Assembly: GCF_900113735.1 (NCBI RefSeq)
Contig: NZ_FOQM01000002.1
Span: 434,001-498,000 of the forward strand
Length of the DNA: 64,000 bases
Direction of reading: 5' to 3'
DNA from: Bradyrhizobium sp. Gha
Lineage (GTDB): Bacteria; Pseudomonadota; Alphaproteobacteria; Rhizobiales; Xanthobacteraceae
Both the position numbers and the translations under genes were made by a program. Positions 1 to 7,990 of this stretch are shown piece by piece; position 1 is the first letter of the stretch, and the number at the start of each line of letters is the position of its first letter. The notes beneath the pieces are model-generated. The model made no database searches. It saw only the letters and a program-made list of their open reading frames with translations, and was not told the DNA's origin.

Positions 1-2
1 CC

Positions 3-866
3 GACGGCCGCGGCACCTTCTGCTTCTTCCGCGACGAGATGGCGGCGACCGTCGAGGCTCGCCGCATCCTCGAGCTCGACCTGCGCAAGGCGCTCGCCAA
101 CGAGGAGTTCGAGCTGTTCTACCAGCCGCTCGTCAACCTCAAGTCCGGCAAGATCACCACCTGCGAGGCGCTGCTGCGCTGGAATCATCCGGTGCGCGGC
201 ACGGTCTCGCCGATCGACATCGTCCCGGTTGCCGAGGACATGGGCCTGATCGTCGATCTCGGCCGCTGGATCCTGCGCCGCGCCTGCATGGAATGCATGA
301 AGTGGCCCGAGGGCGTCAGTGTCGCGGTCAATTTCTCGCCGCAGCAATTCCATCAGCGCGACGTGCTGAGCGAGATCCGCTACGCGCTCGAAGTGTCGGG
401 CCTGCCGGCGCATCGCCTCGAGATCGAGATCACCGAATCCTCGTTGCTGCGCAACACCCAACTCACCCACGACATCCTGTCGCAGCTCCATGCGCTCGGC
501 GTGCGCATCTCACTCGACGATTTCGGCACCGGCTATTCGAGCCTCAGCTATCTGCACAATTTCCCGATGCAGAAGGTCAAGATCGACCGCTCCTTCCTCG
601 AGGGCATCGACACCGATCGCCCGCTGACGCTGCTGCGCGGCGTGGCGCGGCTGTCGGCCGATCTCGGCATGTCGGTCGTGGTCGAGGGCATCGAGACCAA
701 CGAGCAGCTCGAGCTGATCAGCGCCGACGGCACCGTGACCGAGGCGCAAGGCTATCTGTTCAGCCGCCCGGTGCCTGCCGTGCGGATGCGGCAGCTCCTG
801 AACGCCTCGCATGGACGGCGCGGCGAGAACCTGCTGCAGGTTGTCGGCGCGCGCTCGTTCGCCTAG
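3..866 (+). CDS. EAL-domain cyclic di-GMP phosphodiesterase, C-terminal part (5' end outside window)
   Basis: The reading frame is open from base 3 with no stop before the first methionine (base 39). The residues before it (DGRGTFCFF) look like the tail of a GGDEF domain, so the gene starts upstream and is probably a GGDEF-EAL protein. The 287 visible residues form a complete EAL domain: EALLRW, NFSPQQF, EITES, DDFGTGYSS, KIDRSF and VEGIET supply the catalytic Glu, the metal-binding Asn/Glu/Asp residues and the conserved Lys. EAL enzymes cut cyclic di-GMP to pGpG, and every key residue is present, so an active phosphodiesterase is plausible. It has no membrane segment in the visible part. Confidence 0.93.
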   Translation, partial: DGRGTFCFFRDEMAATVEARRILELDLRKALANEEFELFYQPLVNLKSGKITTCEALLRWNHPVRGTVSPIDIVPVAEDMGLIVDLGRWILRRACMECMKWPEGVSVAVNFSPQQFHQRDVLSEIRYALEVSGLPAHRLEIEITESSLLRNTQLTHDILSQLHALGVRISLDDFGTGYSSLSYLHNFPMQKVKIDRSFLEGIDTDRPLTLLRGVARLSADLGMSVVVEGIETNEQLELISADGTVTEAQGYLFSRPVPAVRMRQLLNASHGRRGENLLQVVGARSFA

Positions 867-913
867 CCGCTGCTTCAACGAATGTCCCGTCGTTTCAGAC
901 TCTTGCGGTCGTT

Positions 914-938
914 CCGTAGTCCTACGGTGGGTTAACCC
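914..938. promoter_or_regulatory. Two adjacent palindromes upstream of the FeeM-like gene
   Basis: CCGTAG and CTACGG form a 6-bp inverted repeat with a 2-base centre (914-927), followed at once by the perfect 10-bp palindrome GGGTTAACCC (929-938). They lie between the EAL gene and the FeeM-like gene, just upstream of a CtrA-type box. They could be an operator or a weak transcript-end hairpin; no T-run follows, which argues against a terminator. Confidence 0.35.
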
Positions 939-965
939 TAATAGTTCGATTGCTTTGCGTCGTCG

Positions 966-980
966 TTAAGAAGCTGTTAA
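966..980. promoter_or_regulatory. Candidate CtrA-binding box (TTAA-N7-TTAA)
   Basis: TTAA, seven bases, TTAA matches the full CtrA recognition sequence known from Caulobacter and other alphaproteobacteria. It ends 58 bases before the start codon of the FeeM-like gene, a distance compatible with promoter control. The match is exact, but the motif is short and binding is an inference. Confidence 0.45.
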
Positions 981-1038
981 TAATTGGTCACGCGTGGAGG
1001 TTGTCCCGCGCGTATGCGGTGGTGGGTAGGGAGTTGGG

Positions 1039-1764
1039 ATGCAGTCCTCAGCCAGAGCGATCATTTCGGCTGTTGGACGGGGTGCAGAGCTCCTGACCGA
1101 CGTCGACTATCATCTTGCCGAGACGGCCGAGGAGAAGGAGGAGATCTACAACCTCCGCTACCGCGCGTATCTGCGCGAAGGTGCCGTCAAGGAATCTGCC
1201 GAGGCACGTGTCACCGACAAGTATGACGAGCTGCCGAACGCGTGGACCTTCGGTGTCTATCTCCGCGGCGAGCTCTGCAGCTCGGTGCGCATCAGCGTGC
1301 TGACATCGGAATGGCGCTCGTCGACCTCGGCCGACGTTTTTCCCGACGTCGTGCTGCCGCGGCTCGATCGCGGCGAGGTCATGATCGATCCGACGCGGTT
1401 CGTCGCCGATCCTGATATGGCCAAGCGCGTCCCCGAGCTGCCTTATCTGACGACGCGTCTCGCCTACATGGCGTGCGAGCATTTCAATGCCGATCTCGGC
1501 CTCGCGATCGTGCGTCCCGAGCATCACGCGTTCTATCGCCGGGTGTTCCTGCACGCGCCGATCGCCGAGCCGCGGCAGGTGCCCGGCCTCACCAAGGCGT
1601 TCGGGTTGATGGCGGCCGATTTCCCGACCTTCCGCAAGAAGGTGTTCGAGCGCTATCCGATCATGCGCTCGACGGCGTTCGAGCGGCGCATGCTGTTCGG
1701 GCGCGGCGGCCAGCGCCAGGTTCCGCAGCGGCCGGTTCTGGTGGCCGAGGCCGCTCACGCCTGA
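1039..1764 (+). CDS. FeeM-like N-acyl amino acid synthase / GNAT-fold acyltransferase
   Basis: This 241-residue soluble protein resembles the FeeM / N-acyl amino acid synthase family, which shares its fold with acyl-homoserine-lactone synthases. Visible family-like features are the N-terminal stretch EEIYNLRYRAYLREG, the VRISVL strand, the conserved basic segment DPTRFVAD around residue 116, and the segment LAIVRPEHHAFYRRVF near residue 155. FeeM enzymes transfer an acyl group from acyl-ACP to an amino acid; the substrate here cannot be read from sequence. AGGGAG five bases before the ATG is a good ribosome site and fixes the start. It stands alone on its strand, with a CtrA-type box upstream and pal downstream. 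A PEP-CTERM/exosortase-linked acyltransferase is the main alternative. Confidence 0.7.
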   Translation: MQSSARAIISAVGRGAELLTDVDYHLAETAEEKEEIYNLRYRAYLREGAVKESAEARVTDKYDELPNAWTFGVYLRGELCSSVRISVLTSEWRSSTSADVFPDVVLPRLDRGEVMIDPTRFVADPDMAKRVPELPYLTTRLAYMACEHFNADLGLAIVRPEHHAFYRRVFLHAPIAEPRQVPGLTKAFGLMAADFPTFRKKVFERYPIMRSTAFERRMLFGRGGQRQVPQRPVLVAEAAHA

Positions 1765-2020
1765 TTCTGCGGCGGCCCTGTGGCGGCCGGGGCACTATCG
1801 CGGCCAAAATTCCGGCGAGATCCAGCGTTTGCCGGGCCGCCCGGCTTGCATTCACCCTCGCGCCACATTTACAACCCATTAACCATGATGGGTGCTTTTC
1901 GCTGGTTGGGGGCATTTGACCGGCTGAGGCAAGGTTCCGTCAAGGTTGACGGAACGTTCGCTTAACCAACCCCCTGTAGACCGGACAGCAGTGGACGAAC
2001 GTGAGCGTGGAGGCTCCGGA

Positions 2021-2509
2021 ATGAAATATCCTATGCGTATCCTCCAGGGATTGAAGCTGGCCGCGGTGCTTGCCATTGCCCTGTCGATGGGCGCCTGCGC
2101 CAACAAGAACATGGGTATGGACGCGAATGCGAGCGCGGCGACGCCGGGCAGCCAGCAGGATTTCGTGGTGAACGTGGGCGACCGGGTGTTCTTCGAGAGC
2201 GACCAGACCGACCTGACGCCGCAGGCGATCGTGACCCTGGAGAAGCAGGCCCAGTGGCTGCAGACCTATCCGCGCTACTCCTTCACCATCGAAGGTCACG
2301 CCGACGAACGCGGCACCCGCGAATACAACATCGCCCTCGGCGCCCGCCGCGCCCAGTCGGTGCGTTCGTTCCTGGTCTCGCGCGGCATCGACGCGAACCG
2401 CATGCGCACCATCTCCTACGGCAAGGAGCGCCCGGTGGCCGTGTGTAACGACATCTCCTGCTGGTCACAGAACCGTCGTGCCGTGACCGTGCTGAACGCG
2501 AGCTCCTGA
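2021..2509 (+). CDS. pal: Peptidoglycan-associated lipoprotein Pal
   Basis: Pal is the outer-membrane lipoprotein of the Tol-Pal system; it binds peptidoglycan and helps constrict the outer membrane at division. The 162-residue product has a signal peptide ending in the lipobox LSMGAC, so Cys26 would be acylated. An OmpA-like domain follows with the peptidoglycan-binding stretch EGHADERGTREYN and the downstream RRAQSVRSFL helix. GGAGG seven bases upstream picks this ATG over an in-frame codon 75 bases earlier. A strong terminator follows, so pal may end its transcript here. The usual upstream partner tolB is absent; the gene before it is the FeeM-like acyltransferase. Confidence 0.96.
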   Translation: MKYPMRILQGLKLAAVLAIALSMGACANKNMGMDANASAATPGSQQDFVVNVGDRVFFESDQTDLTPQAIVTLEKQAQWLQTYPRYSFTIEGHADERGTREYNIALGARRAQSVRSFLVSRGIDANRMRTISYGKERPVAVCNDISCWSQNRRAVTVLNASS

Positions 2510-2549
2510 CGTCTGGTCAGCCGCTGTTCATGTTCAGGAACCGATGATG

Positions 2550-2579
2550 CCGGCGCCCTCACGGGCGCCGGTTTCGTTT
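2550..2579 (+). terminator. Rho-independent terminator after pal
   Basis: CCGGCGCCC and GGGCGCCGG form a perfect 9-bp stem with a TCAC loop, followed by TTTCGTTT. It lies 40 bases after the pal stop codon. Confidence 0.8.
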
Positions 2580-2697
2580 CAGCGACCTGTGACTGAAAAC
2601 CCCTTGGTGGTAGTCACAGTTTTGGCGTACTCCACTTCAATGTGTGGCGCGTCGCAGGTTCCGTCGCAGGCCATTTCGCTTTCGTCGTCAGGGCAAG

Positions 2698-3726
2698 ATG
2701 TCATCCAGATTTAAGGTCTTAACCGGCACCGCGGCCGCCGCCGCGCTGCTCTCTTTGTATTCGCCCGCCTTCGCCCAGTCGGACGATGGCGACCCAGAGA
2801 TGCGGATCGAGCGGCTGGAAAACCAGCTGCGCCAACTCACCGGCCAGAACGAAGAGCTGCAATATCGCAACCGCCAGCTCGAGGATCGCATCCACCAGCT
2901 CGAGGGCGCGACACCCGGCCAGGCGCCGGGCCAGCCCAACGTCGCGGCCGTGCCGCCGGCCCAGGTCGCCCCCGGCTATCGCCAGCAACCGCCGCAGCAG
3001 CAGGCCATGCAGCCGAATTACGAGCAGCCGCAGGTCGCCGCTCCCGCGCCGATCGTTCAGGAGCAGCCCGGCCCCGGCGCGCCCGGCAGCCGTCGCCGTG
3101 GCGATGCGTTCGACCCGAGCCAGACTCCGAATGCGCCCGGCGCGCCGCGCCCGCTCGGCGGCGGTCAGCAGCCGCTCGATCTCAGCGCCAATGGCGGCCG
3201 CTATCCGCAGGCGGCCGCGCCGCCGCAGCAGGCCTATCCGCAGGCAGCCGCGCCCCAGGCGGTCCAGCCCGGCTATCCGCCCGCCCAGCAGGGTTACCCG
3301 CCGCAGGCCGGCGCTCCGGCGCTCGCGACCCTGCCGCCCTCGGCCACGCCGCGCGACGAGTTCGACCTCGGCATCGGCTACATGCAGCGCAAGGACTACG
3401 CGCTTGCCGAGCAGACCATGAAGAATTTTGCGGCGAAATACCCGAACGACCCGCTGCTCGGCGATGCGCAATACTGGCTCGGCGAGAGTTACTACCAGCG
3501 CCAGCAATATCGCGACTCCGCCGAAGCGTTCCTCGCCGTCACCACCAAATACGACAAATCGGCGAAGGCGCCGGATGCGCTGCTGCGGCTCGGCCAGTCG
3601 CTCGCCGCGCTGAAGGAAAAGGAAGCCGCCTGTGCCGCCTTCGGCGAGGTCGGTCGCAAATATCCGCGCGCCTCGGCCGGCGTCAAAGCCGCCGTCGACC
3701 GCGAGCAGAAGCGGGTGAAGTGCTGA
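2698..3726 (+). CDS. cpoB: CpoB/YbgF, Tol-Pal-associated cell division coordinator
   Basis: CpoB links peptidoglycan synthesis to Tol-Pal-driven outer-membrane constriction in the periplasm. The 342-residue protein starts with a signal peptide (cut near SPAFAQ). A coiled-coil segment follows (about residues 30-75, rich in Gln/Glu/Asn/Leu, beginning RIERLENQLRQL). Next comes a long Pro/Gln/Ala/Gly-rich linker (about 80-225) and a C-terminal block of three tetratricopeptide repeats (DEFDLGIGYMQRKDYALAE onward). The ATG at 2698 is preferred to a GTG 54 bases upstream because it begins a good signal peptide. Its place after pal is the standard one. The linker is longer and more repetitive than in enteric CpoB. 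Confidence 0.92.
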   Translation: MSSRFKVLTGTAAAAALLSLYSPAFAQSDDGDPEMRIERLENQLRQLTGQNEELQYRNRQLEDRIHQLEGATPGQAPGQPNVAAVPPAQVAPGYRQQPPQQQAMQPNYEQPQVAAPAPIVQEQPGPGAPGSRRRGDAFDPSQTPNAPGAPRPLGGGQQPLDLSANGGRYPQAAAPPQQAYPQAAAPQAVQPGYPPAQQGYPPQAGAPALATLPPSATPRDEFDLGIGYMQRKDYALAEQTMKNFAAKYPNDPLLGDAQYWLGESYYQRQQYRDSAEAFLAVTTKYDKSAKAPDALLRLGQSLAALKEKEAACAAFGEVGRKYPRASAGVKAAVDREQKRVKC

Positions 3727-3790
3727 TCCGCTGACAAAGCGGATGGTGTTGCGCTAAACAGTCGATCCATCCGCGGACGATTGCAGCGTC

Positions 3791-4891
3791 ATGTCAGACG
3801 AGGACAATTCACCGATCTCGGCGCGCGCGGCGAGGCAGCTCTTCGCCGGGCTGAAAGCTGCGCCGGCGCTGGTGCTGGCGGTGTCAGGTGGCCCCGATTC
3901 GGTCGCGCTGATGTGGCTCGCGGCGCGCTGGCGGCGCAGTTTGACGCGCGGACCTGAGCTCACGGTCGTCACCGTCGATCACGGCCTGCGAAGCGAGGCC
4001 GCGCGTGAGGCCCGCGAGGTCAAACGGCTGGCCACGGAGCTTGGCCTTGCGCACCGGACTCTGCACTGGCGCGGCGCCAAGCCAAAGACGGGATTGCCTG
4101 CCGCCGCGCGCGAAGCCCGCTACCGCCTGCTCATGAAGGCCGCGCACTCGGCCGGCGCGAGCCATGTGCTGACCGCCCATACCCGCGACGACCAGGCCGA
4201 GACCCTGCTGATGCGACTCGTCCGCGGCAGCGGCATCGCCGGGCTGTCGGCGATGGCGCGCCTGACCACGCGCGACGGCATCGTGCTGGTGCGTCCGCTG
4301 CTCGATGTTCCGAAATCGCAGCTCATCGCGACCCTGAAACGGGCCGGGATCGGTTTCGCGGACGATCCCACCAATCGCGACGCCACCTTCACGCGGCCGC
4401 GACTGCGGGCGCTGTTGCCGCAGCTTGCCGCCGAGGGCGGCGATGCTCGCACGCTGGTGCGGCTGTCGGCGCGGCTTGCCCGCGCCAACGCGGCGGTCGA
4501 GGTGCTGACCGATGGCGCCGAGCGCTTCCTCGCCTTGCGGGATCGCGGCGGTGCGCCGCATCGGGTGGGCGTTCGCAGCTTTGAGGCCACGGCCTTTGCA
4601 AGCCTGCCGGAGGAAGTCCGGCTGCGGCTGTTGCTGCGGGCCATCGATGCGCTCGGGCATGAAGGGCCCGCGGAACTCGGCAAGGTCGAAGCCCTTCTGG
4701 CGGCGCTCGATCAAGCCGTCCACAGTCAGGCGGTCGCGAGGGGCGCCCGCGCCCGGGCAAATGGCCGTCCGATTCTGAAGCAGACCTTGGCAGGCGCCTT
4801 GATCAGCCTGGCGGGTGGGCGTATCCACATCGCGCCTGCGCCGGCCCGGCGCTCGAAAGGGGACTCGAAGGCGGCGAGGGGCGGACCATGA
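3791..4891 (+). CDS. tilS: tRNA(Ile)-lysidine synthetase TilS
   Basis: TilS is an N-type ATP pyrophosphatase that converts cytidine 34 of tRNA-Ile(CAU) to lysidine, so that the tRNA reads AUA. The PP-loop motif SGGPDS is at residues 32-37, followed by the DHGLR strand, the TAHTRDDQAET segment typical of TilS, and the VRPLLDVPKSQL region. At 366 residues it has the catalytic and linker domains; the C-terminal part is diverged. It follows cpoB by 64 bases and precedes ftsH, an order widespread in alphaproteobacteria, so a shared transcript with cpoB is likely. It should be essential. Confidence 0.95.
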   Translation: MSDEDNSPISARAARQLFAGLKAAPALVLAVSGGPDSVALMWLAARWRRSLTRGPELTVVTVDHGLRSEAAREAREVKRLATELGLAHRTLHWRGAKPKTGLPAAAREARYRLLMKAAHSAGASHVLTAHTRDDQAETLLMRLVRGSGIAGLSAMARLTTRDGIVLVRPLLDVPKSQLIATLKRAGIGFADDPTNRDATFTRPRLRALLPQLAAEGGDARTLVRLSARLARANAAVEVLTDGAERFLALRDRGGAPHRVGVRSFEATAFASLPEEVRLRLLLRAIDALGHEGPAELGKVEALLAALDQAVHSQAVARGARARANGRPILKQTLAGALISLAGGRIHIAPAPARRSKGDSKAARGGP

Positions 4892-4983
4892 CACCGGCCG
4901 TTGACCCGGATGCCGTCAGGACACCTTAACCAGGCAGGAAAAAGCCCGGCTTTGACGCCATTATTTCAGCGGGAATTGCTCTA

Positions 4984-5006
4984 AGATGGGATAAATAGTC
5001 CCATCT
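4984..5006. promoter_or_regulatory. Perfect 8-bp inverted repeat upstream of ftsH
   Basis: AGATGGGA and TCCCATCT are exact reverse complements separated by TAAATAG. The site lies 127 bases before the ftsH start codon in the tilS-ftsH spacer. It may be an operator or an mRNA hairpin; no known regulator is implied. Confidence 0.35.
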
Positions 5007-5065
5007 CGTTCCCTTGGCAGCGACCGGGGCGGCACCTAGATTGTATCCATCTAACCGAGAGGATT

Positions 5066-5095
5066 CCTTGGGGATTTTCTCTAGCTTGCCCAAGG
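5066..5095. promoter_or_regulatory. Perfect 7-bp inverted repeat in the ftsH leader
   Basis: CCTTGGG and CCCAAGG are exact reverse complements separated by 16 bases and end 38 bases before the ftsH start codon. If transcribed they would form a 5' UTR stem-loop near the ribosome site. Regulatory function is an inference. Confidence 0.3.
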
Positions 5096-5132
5096 ATGAG
5101 GCCGCGATCCGCGCGACCACGAAGGAAGATCG

Positions 5133-7058
5133 ATGAACGCCAATCTGCGCAATTTCGCCCTCTGGGTCATCATTGTTTTGCTGCTGTTGGCGTTGTTCAC
5201 GCTCTTCCAGAATCCGGGTCAGCGGGCCTCCTCGCAGGACATCGCCTTCTCGCAGCTCCTCAGCGAAGTTGACCAGGGCCGTGTCCGCGACGTCGTGATC
5301 CAGGGGCCTGAAATCCACGGCACCTTCACCACCGGCCAGAGCTTCCAGACCTATGCGCCGAACGACCCGACGCTGGTGAAGCGTCTGTATGACAGCAAGG
5401 TCCAGATCACCGCCAAGCCGCCCGGCGACAACGTGCCGTGGTTCGTCTCGCTGCTGGTCTCCTGGCTCCCGTTCATCGCGCTGATCGGTGTCTGGATCTT
5501 CCTGTCGCGGCAGATGCAGGGCGGCGCCGGCAAGGCGATGGGCTTCGGCAAATCGCGCGCGAAGATGCTGACCGAAGCGCATGGCCGCGTCACGTTCGAG
5601 GACGTCGCCGGCGTCGACGAAGCCAAGCAGGACCTGCAGGAGATCGTCGAATTCCTGCGTGACCCCGGCAAATTCCAGCGCCTCGGCGGCCGCATTCCGC
5701 GCGGCGTGCTGCTGGTCGGCCCTCCCGGCACCGGCAAGACCCTGATCGCGCGTGCGGTCGCGGGCGAAGCCAACGTGCCGTTCTTCACCATTTCGGGTTC
5801 GGACTTCGTCGAGATGTTCGTCGGCGTCGGTGCCTCTCGCGTGCGTGACATGTTCGAGCAGGCCAAGAAGAACGCGCCCTGCATCATCTTCATCGACGAA
5901 ATCGATGCGGTCGGTCGTCACCGCGGCGCCGGTCTCGGCGGCGGCAATGACGAGCGCGAGCAGACGCTGAACCAGCTGCTGGTCGAGATGGACGGCTTCG
6001 AGGCGAACGAGGGCGTGATCCTGATCGCCGCGACCAACCGTCCCGACGTGCTCGATCCCGCGCTGCTGCGTCCGGGCCGCTTCGACCGTCAGGTCGTGGT
6101 GCCGAACCCCGACGTCGTCGGCCGCGAGCAGATCCTCAAGGTCCACGTCCGCAAGGTGCCGCTGGCGCCCGATATCAACCTCAAGACCATCGCGCGCGGT
6201 ACGCCGGGCTTCTCCGGCGCCGATTTGATGAACCTCGTCAACGAAGCTGCCTTGACCGCTGCGCGTCGCAACAAGCGCATGGTCACCCAGGCCGAGTTCG
6301 AAGAGGCCAAGGACAAGGTGATGATGGGCGCCGAGCGCAAGTCGCTCGTCATGACCGAGGAAGAGAAGCTGCTGACGGCCTATCACGAGGGCGGCCACGC
6401 CATCGTCGGCCTCAACGTGCCGGCGACCGATCCGATCCACAAGGCGACCATCATTCCGCGCGGCCGCGCGCTCGGCATGGTCATGCAGCTTCCCGAACGC
6501 GACAAGCTGTCGATGTCGCTGGAGCAGATGACCTCGCGGCTCGCCATCATGATGGGCGGCCGTGTCGCCGAAGAGCTGATCTTCGGCCGCGAGAAGGTGA
6601 CCTCGGGTGCCGCCTCCGACATCGAGCAGGCCACGCGCCTGGCCCGCATGATGGTGACGCGCTGGGGCCTGTCGGAAGAGCTCGGCACGGTCTCCTATGG
6701 CGAGAACCAGGACGAGGTGTTCCTGGGCATGTCGGTCTCGCGGACGCAGAACGCCTCTGAAGCAACGGTCCAGAAGATCGACTCCGAGATCAAGCGCCTC
6801 GTCGAGGAAGGCTACAAGGAGGCGACCCGCATTCTCACCGAGAAGCATGCCGACCTCGAGACCCTGGCCAAGGGCCTGCTCGAGTTCGAGACGCTGACGG
6901 GAGATGAGATCGTCGATCTCCTCAAGGGCAAGAAGCCGAACCGCGAGTCCGTGCTCGAGCCGACCACGCCGCGCGCCTCCGCGGTACCCCCGGCCGGCAA
7001 GTCGCCGCGTCCGCGGCCCGATCCGGATCCCGGCCTGGAGCCGCAGCCGCAGGCGTAG
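5133..7058 (+). CDS. ftsH: ATP-dependent zinc metalloprotease FtsH
   Basis: FtsH is a membrane-bound AAA+ protease that removes misfolded membrane proteins and regulatory proteins. The 641-residue product has two N-terminal membrane segments (about residues 5-25 and 105-125) around a periplasmic domain. The AAA module has Walker A GPPGTGKT at 196-203, Walker B IIFIDEID and an SRH region with [10 protein letters not shown]. The protease domain has the zinc site HEGGH at 418-422 and the distal Asp in [11 protein letters not shown]. The tail is Pro/Arg-rich. AAGGAAG about seven bases upstream supports this start. Its leader carries two inverted repeats, and a hairpin with a T-rich tail follows. 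Confidence 0.98.
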   Translation: MNANLRNFALWVIIVLLLLALFTLFQNPGQRASSQDIAFSQLLSEVDQGRVRDVVIQGPEIHGTFTTGQSFQTYAPNDPTLVKRLYDSKVQITAKPPGDNVPWFVSLLVSWLPFIALIGVWIFLSRQMQGGAGKAMGFGKSRAKMLTEAHGRVTFEDVAGVDEAKQDLQEIVEFLRDPGKFQRLGGRIPRGVLLVGPPGTGKTLIARAVAGEANVPFFTISGSDFVEMFVGVGASRVRDMFEQAKKNAPCIIFIDEIDAVGRHRGAGLGGGNDEREQTLNQLLVEMDGFEANEGVILIAATNRPDVLDPALLRPGRFDRQVVVPNPDVVGREQILKVHVRKVPLAPDINLKTIARGTPGFSGADLMNLVNEAALTAARRNKRMVTQAEFEEAKDKVMMGAERKSLVMTEEEKLLTAYHEGGHAIVGLNVPATDPIHKATIIPRGRALGMVMQLPERDKLSMSLEQMTSRLAIMMGGRVAEELIFGREKVTSGAASDIEQATRLARMMVTRWGLSEELGTVSYGENQDEVFLGMSVSRTQNASEATVQKIDSEIKRLVEEGYKEATRILTEKHADLETLAKGLLEFETLTGDEIVDLLKGKKPNRESVLEPTTPRASAVPPAGKSPRPRPDPDPGLEPQPQA

Positions 7059-7070
7059 ATCTCGCCTGCC

Positions 7071-7217
7071 ATGGCCGGTTATTCCGGCAAACCAATCGTG
7101 CAAAAGCTCGGCGTCAAGCCGGGCTTTTGTATTTTCGTGGACGGCCTCGCCACGCCCTATCGCGAAATTGTCGGTGAATTACCTGACGGTGTGACCATCG
7201 CGAAGGCCGCCAAATAG
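7071..7217 (+). pseudogene. DUF3052 N-terminal remnant (48 codons)
   Basis: A 48-codon frame beginning ATG encodes MAGYSGKPIVQKLGVKPG and later GELPDGV, which match my memory of the start of DUF3052 proteins (AGYSG.P...KLG.KPG, then a LP.GV segment). Family members are about 120-150 residues, so the frame stops after roughly the first third. The remainder is missing; a repeat element begins 60 bases downstream. A terminator-like hairpin for ftsH lies inside the frame. It is best read as a decayed gene; a genuine micro-protein is less likely. The family match is by eye. Confidence 0.55.
7101..7135 (+). terminator. Hairpin with T-rich tail after ftsH
   Basis: CAAAAGCTCGG pairs with CCGGGCTTTTG over 11 bp (one G-U wobble) around a 7-base loop, followed by TATTTT. 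It begins 42 bases after the ftsH stop codon and overlaps the DUF3052 remnant, whose KLGVKPG codons supply the stem. Confidence 0.55.
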
Positions 7218-7276
7218 CTCCGGTCCTGCAGGGTTGGCAAAGGCGCCCTTGCGAAGGCACGTCATCGCGACACACT

Positions 7277-7394
7277 CGTCATTGCGAGCCAACGGGTCCG
7301 CGCGAAGCGCGGCCCGATGACAGGCTCCGCGAAGCAAATCCAGAAGTGTATCCGCGGAAAGAATCTGGATTGCTTCGCTACGCTCGCAATGACG
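7277..7394. repeat. 118-bp palindromic repeat element (GTCATTGCGAGC type)
   Basis: The element has perfect 13-bp terminal inverted repeats (CGTCATTGCGAGC / GCTCGCAATGACG). Inside are a second near-inverted pair built on AGCAAATCCAGA and TCTGGATTGCT and a GCGCGAAGCGCG palindrome. A shorter relative lies at 60216-60302 and a decayed piece at 11966-12001. I recognise this as a common intergenic repeat of Bradyrhizobium and Rhodopseudomonas. It has no coding capacity. It fills most of the gene-free stretch 7218-7521, in which I see nothing else. Confidence 0.8.
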
Positions 7395-7521
7395 AGGTGG
7401 ATCAAGTTGCGCTCAAACTGAGCGCTCGTGCCCGGACGCTAGCGCAGCGCGTCGCTCTTGCGACGTGGTGCGGCTGCAGAGCCGGGACACGAAAAGCAGC
7501 CATTCAGCGCCGGCTCCGCGG

Positions 7522-7845
7522 TCACGACGCCAGACGAAGCCAGACGTCGTTGCTCGCCAGCGTACCGTCGGGCGTGGCGATCTCCAGGTCGACGACGTGC
7601 AGGGAGTGGTCTCCGTAGACATATTTCAGGTGCCAGATCAGCCCGAGGTCCGGCGTGATGATGAAATCATCGAGCCCATCGGTGATCGCTCGAACCGCCT
7701 CCCGGTGCGTCAGCGGCGCCGAAAACATCGCATCGATCAGATTGGCGAGGCTCATGCCTTCGACCAGCATCATGCGCGCGACGTCGTCGCCATGGACCTG
7801 GCGGAGCGCTGAGACGATGACGGCAATGGCGTCCGGATTTTTCAT
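7522..7845 (-). CDS. Hypothetical protein, 107 residues
   Basis: I do not recognise this protein. From the ATG at 7845 it encodes 107 residues with no signal peptide or membrane segment. It starts with a helical region (MKNPDAIAVIVSALRQVHGDD) and ends with a beta-rich part (LGLIWHLKYVYGDHSLHVVDLEIATPDG). A GTG 63 bases further upstream is also in frame, but the extra residues look non-coding and no ribosome site decides between them. It lies downstream of the GT-C-like gene on the same strand, 145 bases away, and could belong to that transcript. Confidence 0.55.
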   Translation of the reverse strand: MKNPDAIAVIVSALRQVHGDDVARMMLVEGMSLANLIDAMFSAPLTHREAVRAITDGLDDFIITPDLGLIWHLKYVYGDHSLHVVDLEIATPDGTLASNDVWLRLAS

Positions 7846-7990
7846 GACACGGTTTGCTTCAGGCCATTTGCATAGCCCGATCTGACTGCATTGAGCCGCG
7901 TCAGGCACGAAGCTGACGTCGCCCGGATGGAGCGTTAGCGTAATCCGGGATGGCTACTTTAGAGAAGGCCCCGGAAGGCCGGACGAGCTC

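Noticed and set aside
1946..2020. Longer N-terminus for Pal
   Set aside because: The ribosome site and lipobox fit the ATG at 2021; the extra residues would spoil the signal peptide.
4926..7103. 725-codon frame on the minus strand opposite ftsH
   Set aside because: It is a shadow: ftsH is certain, and the opposite frame has the His/Arg/Asp-rich composition typical of antisense GC-rich coding DNA, with no domain.
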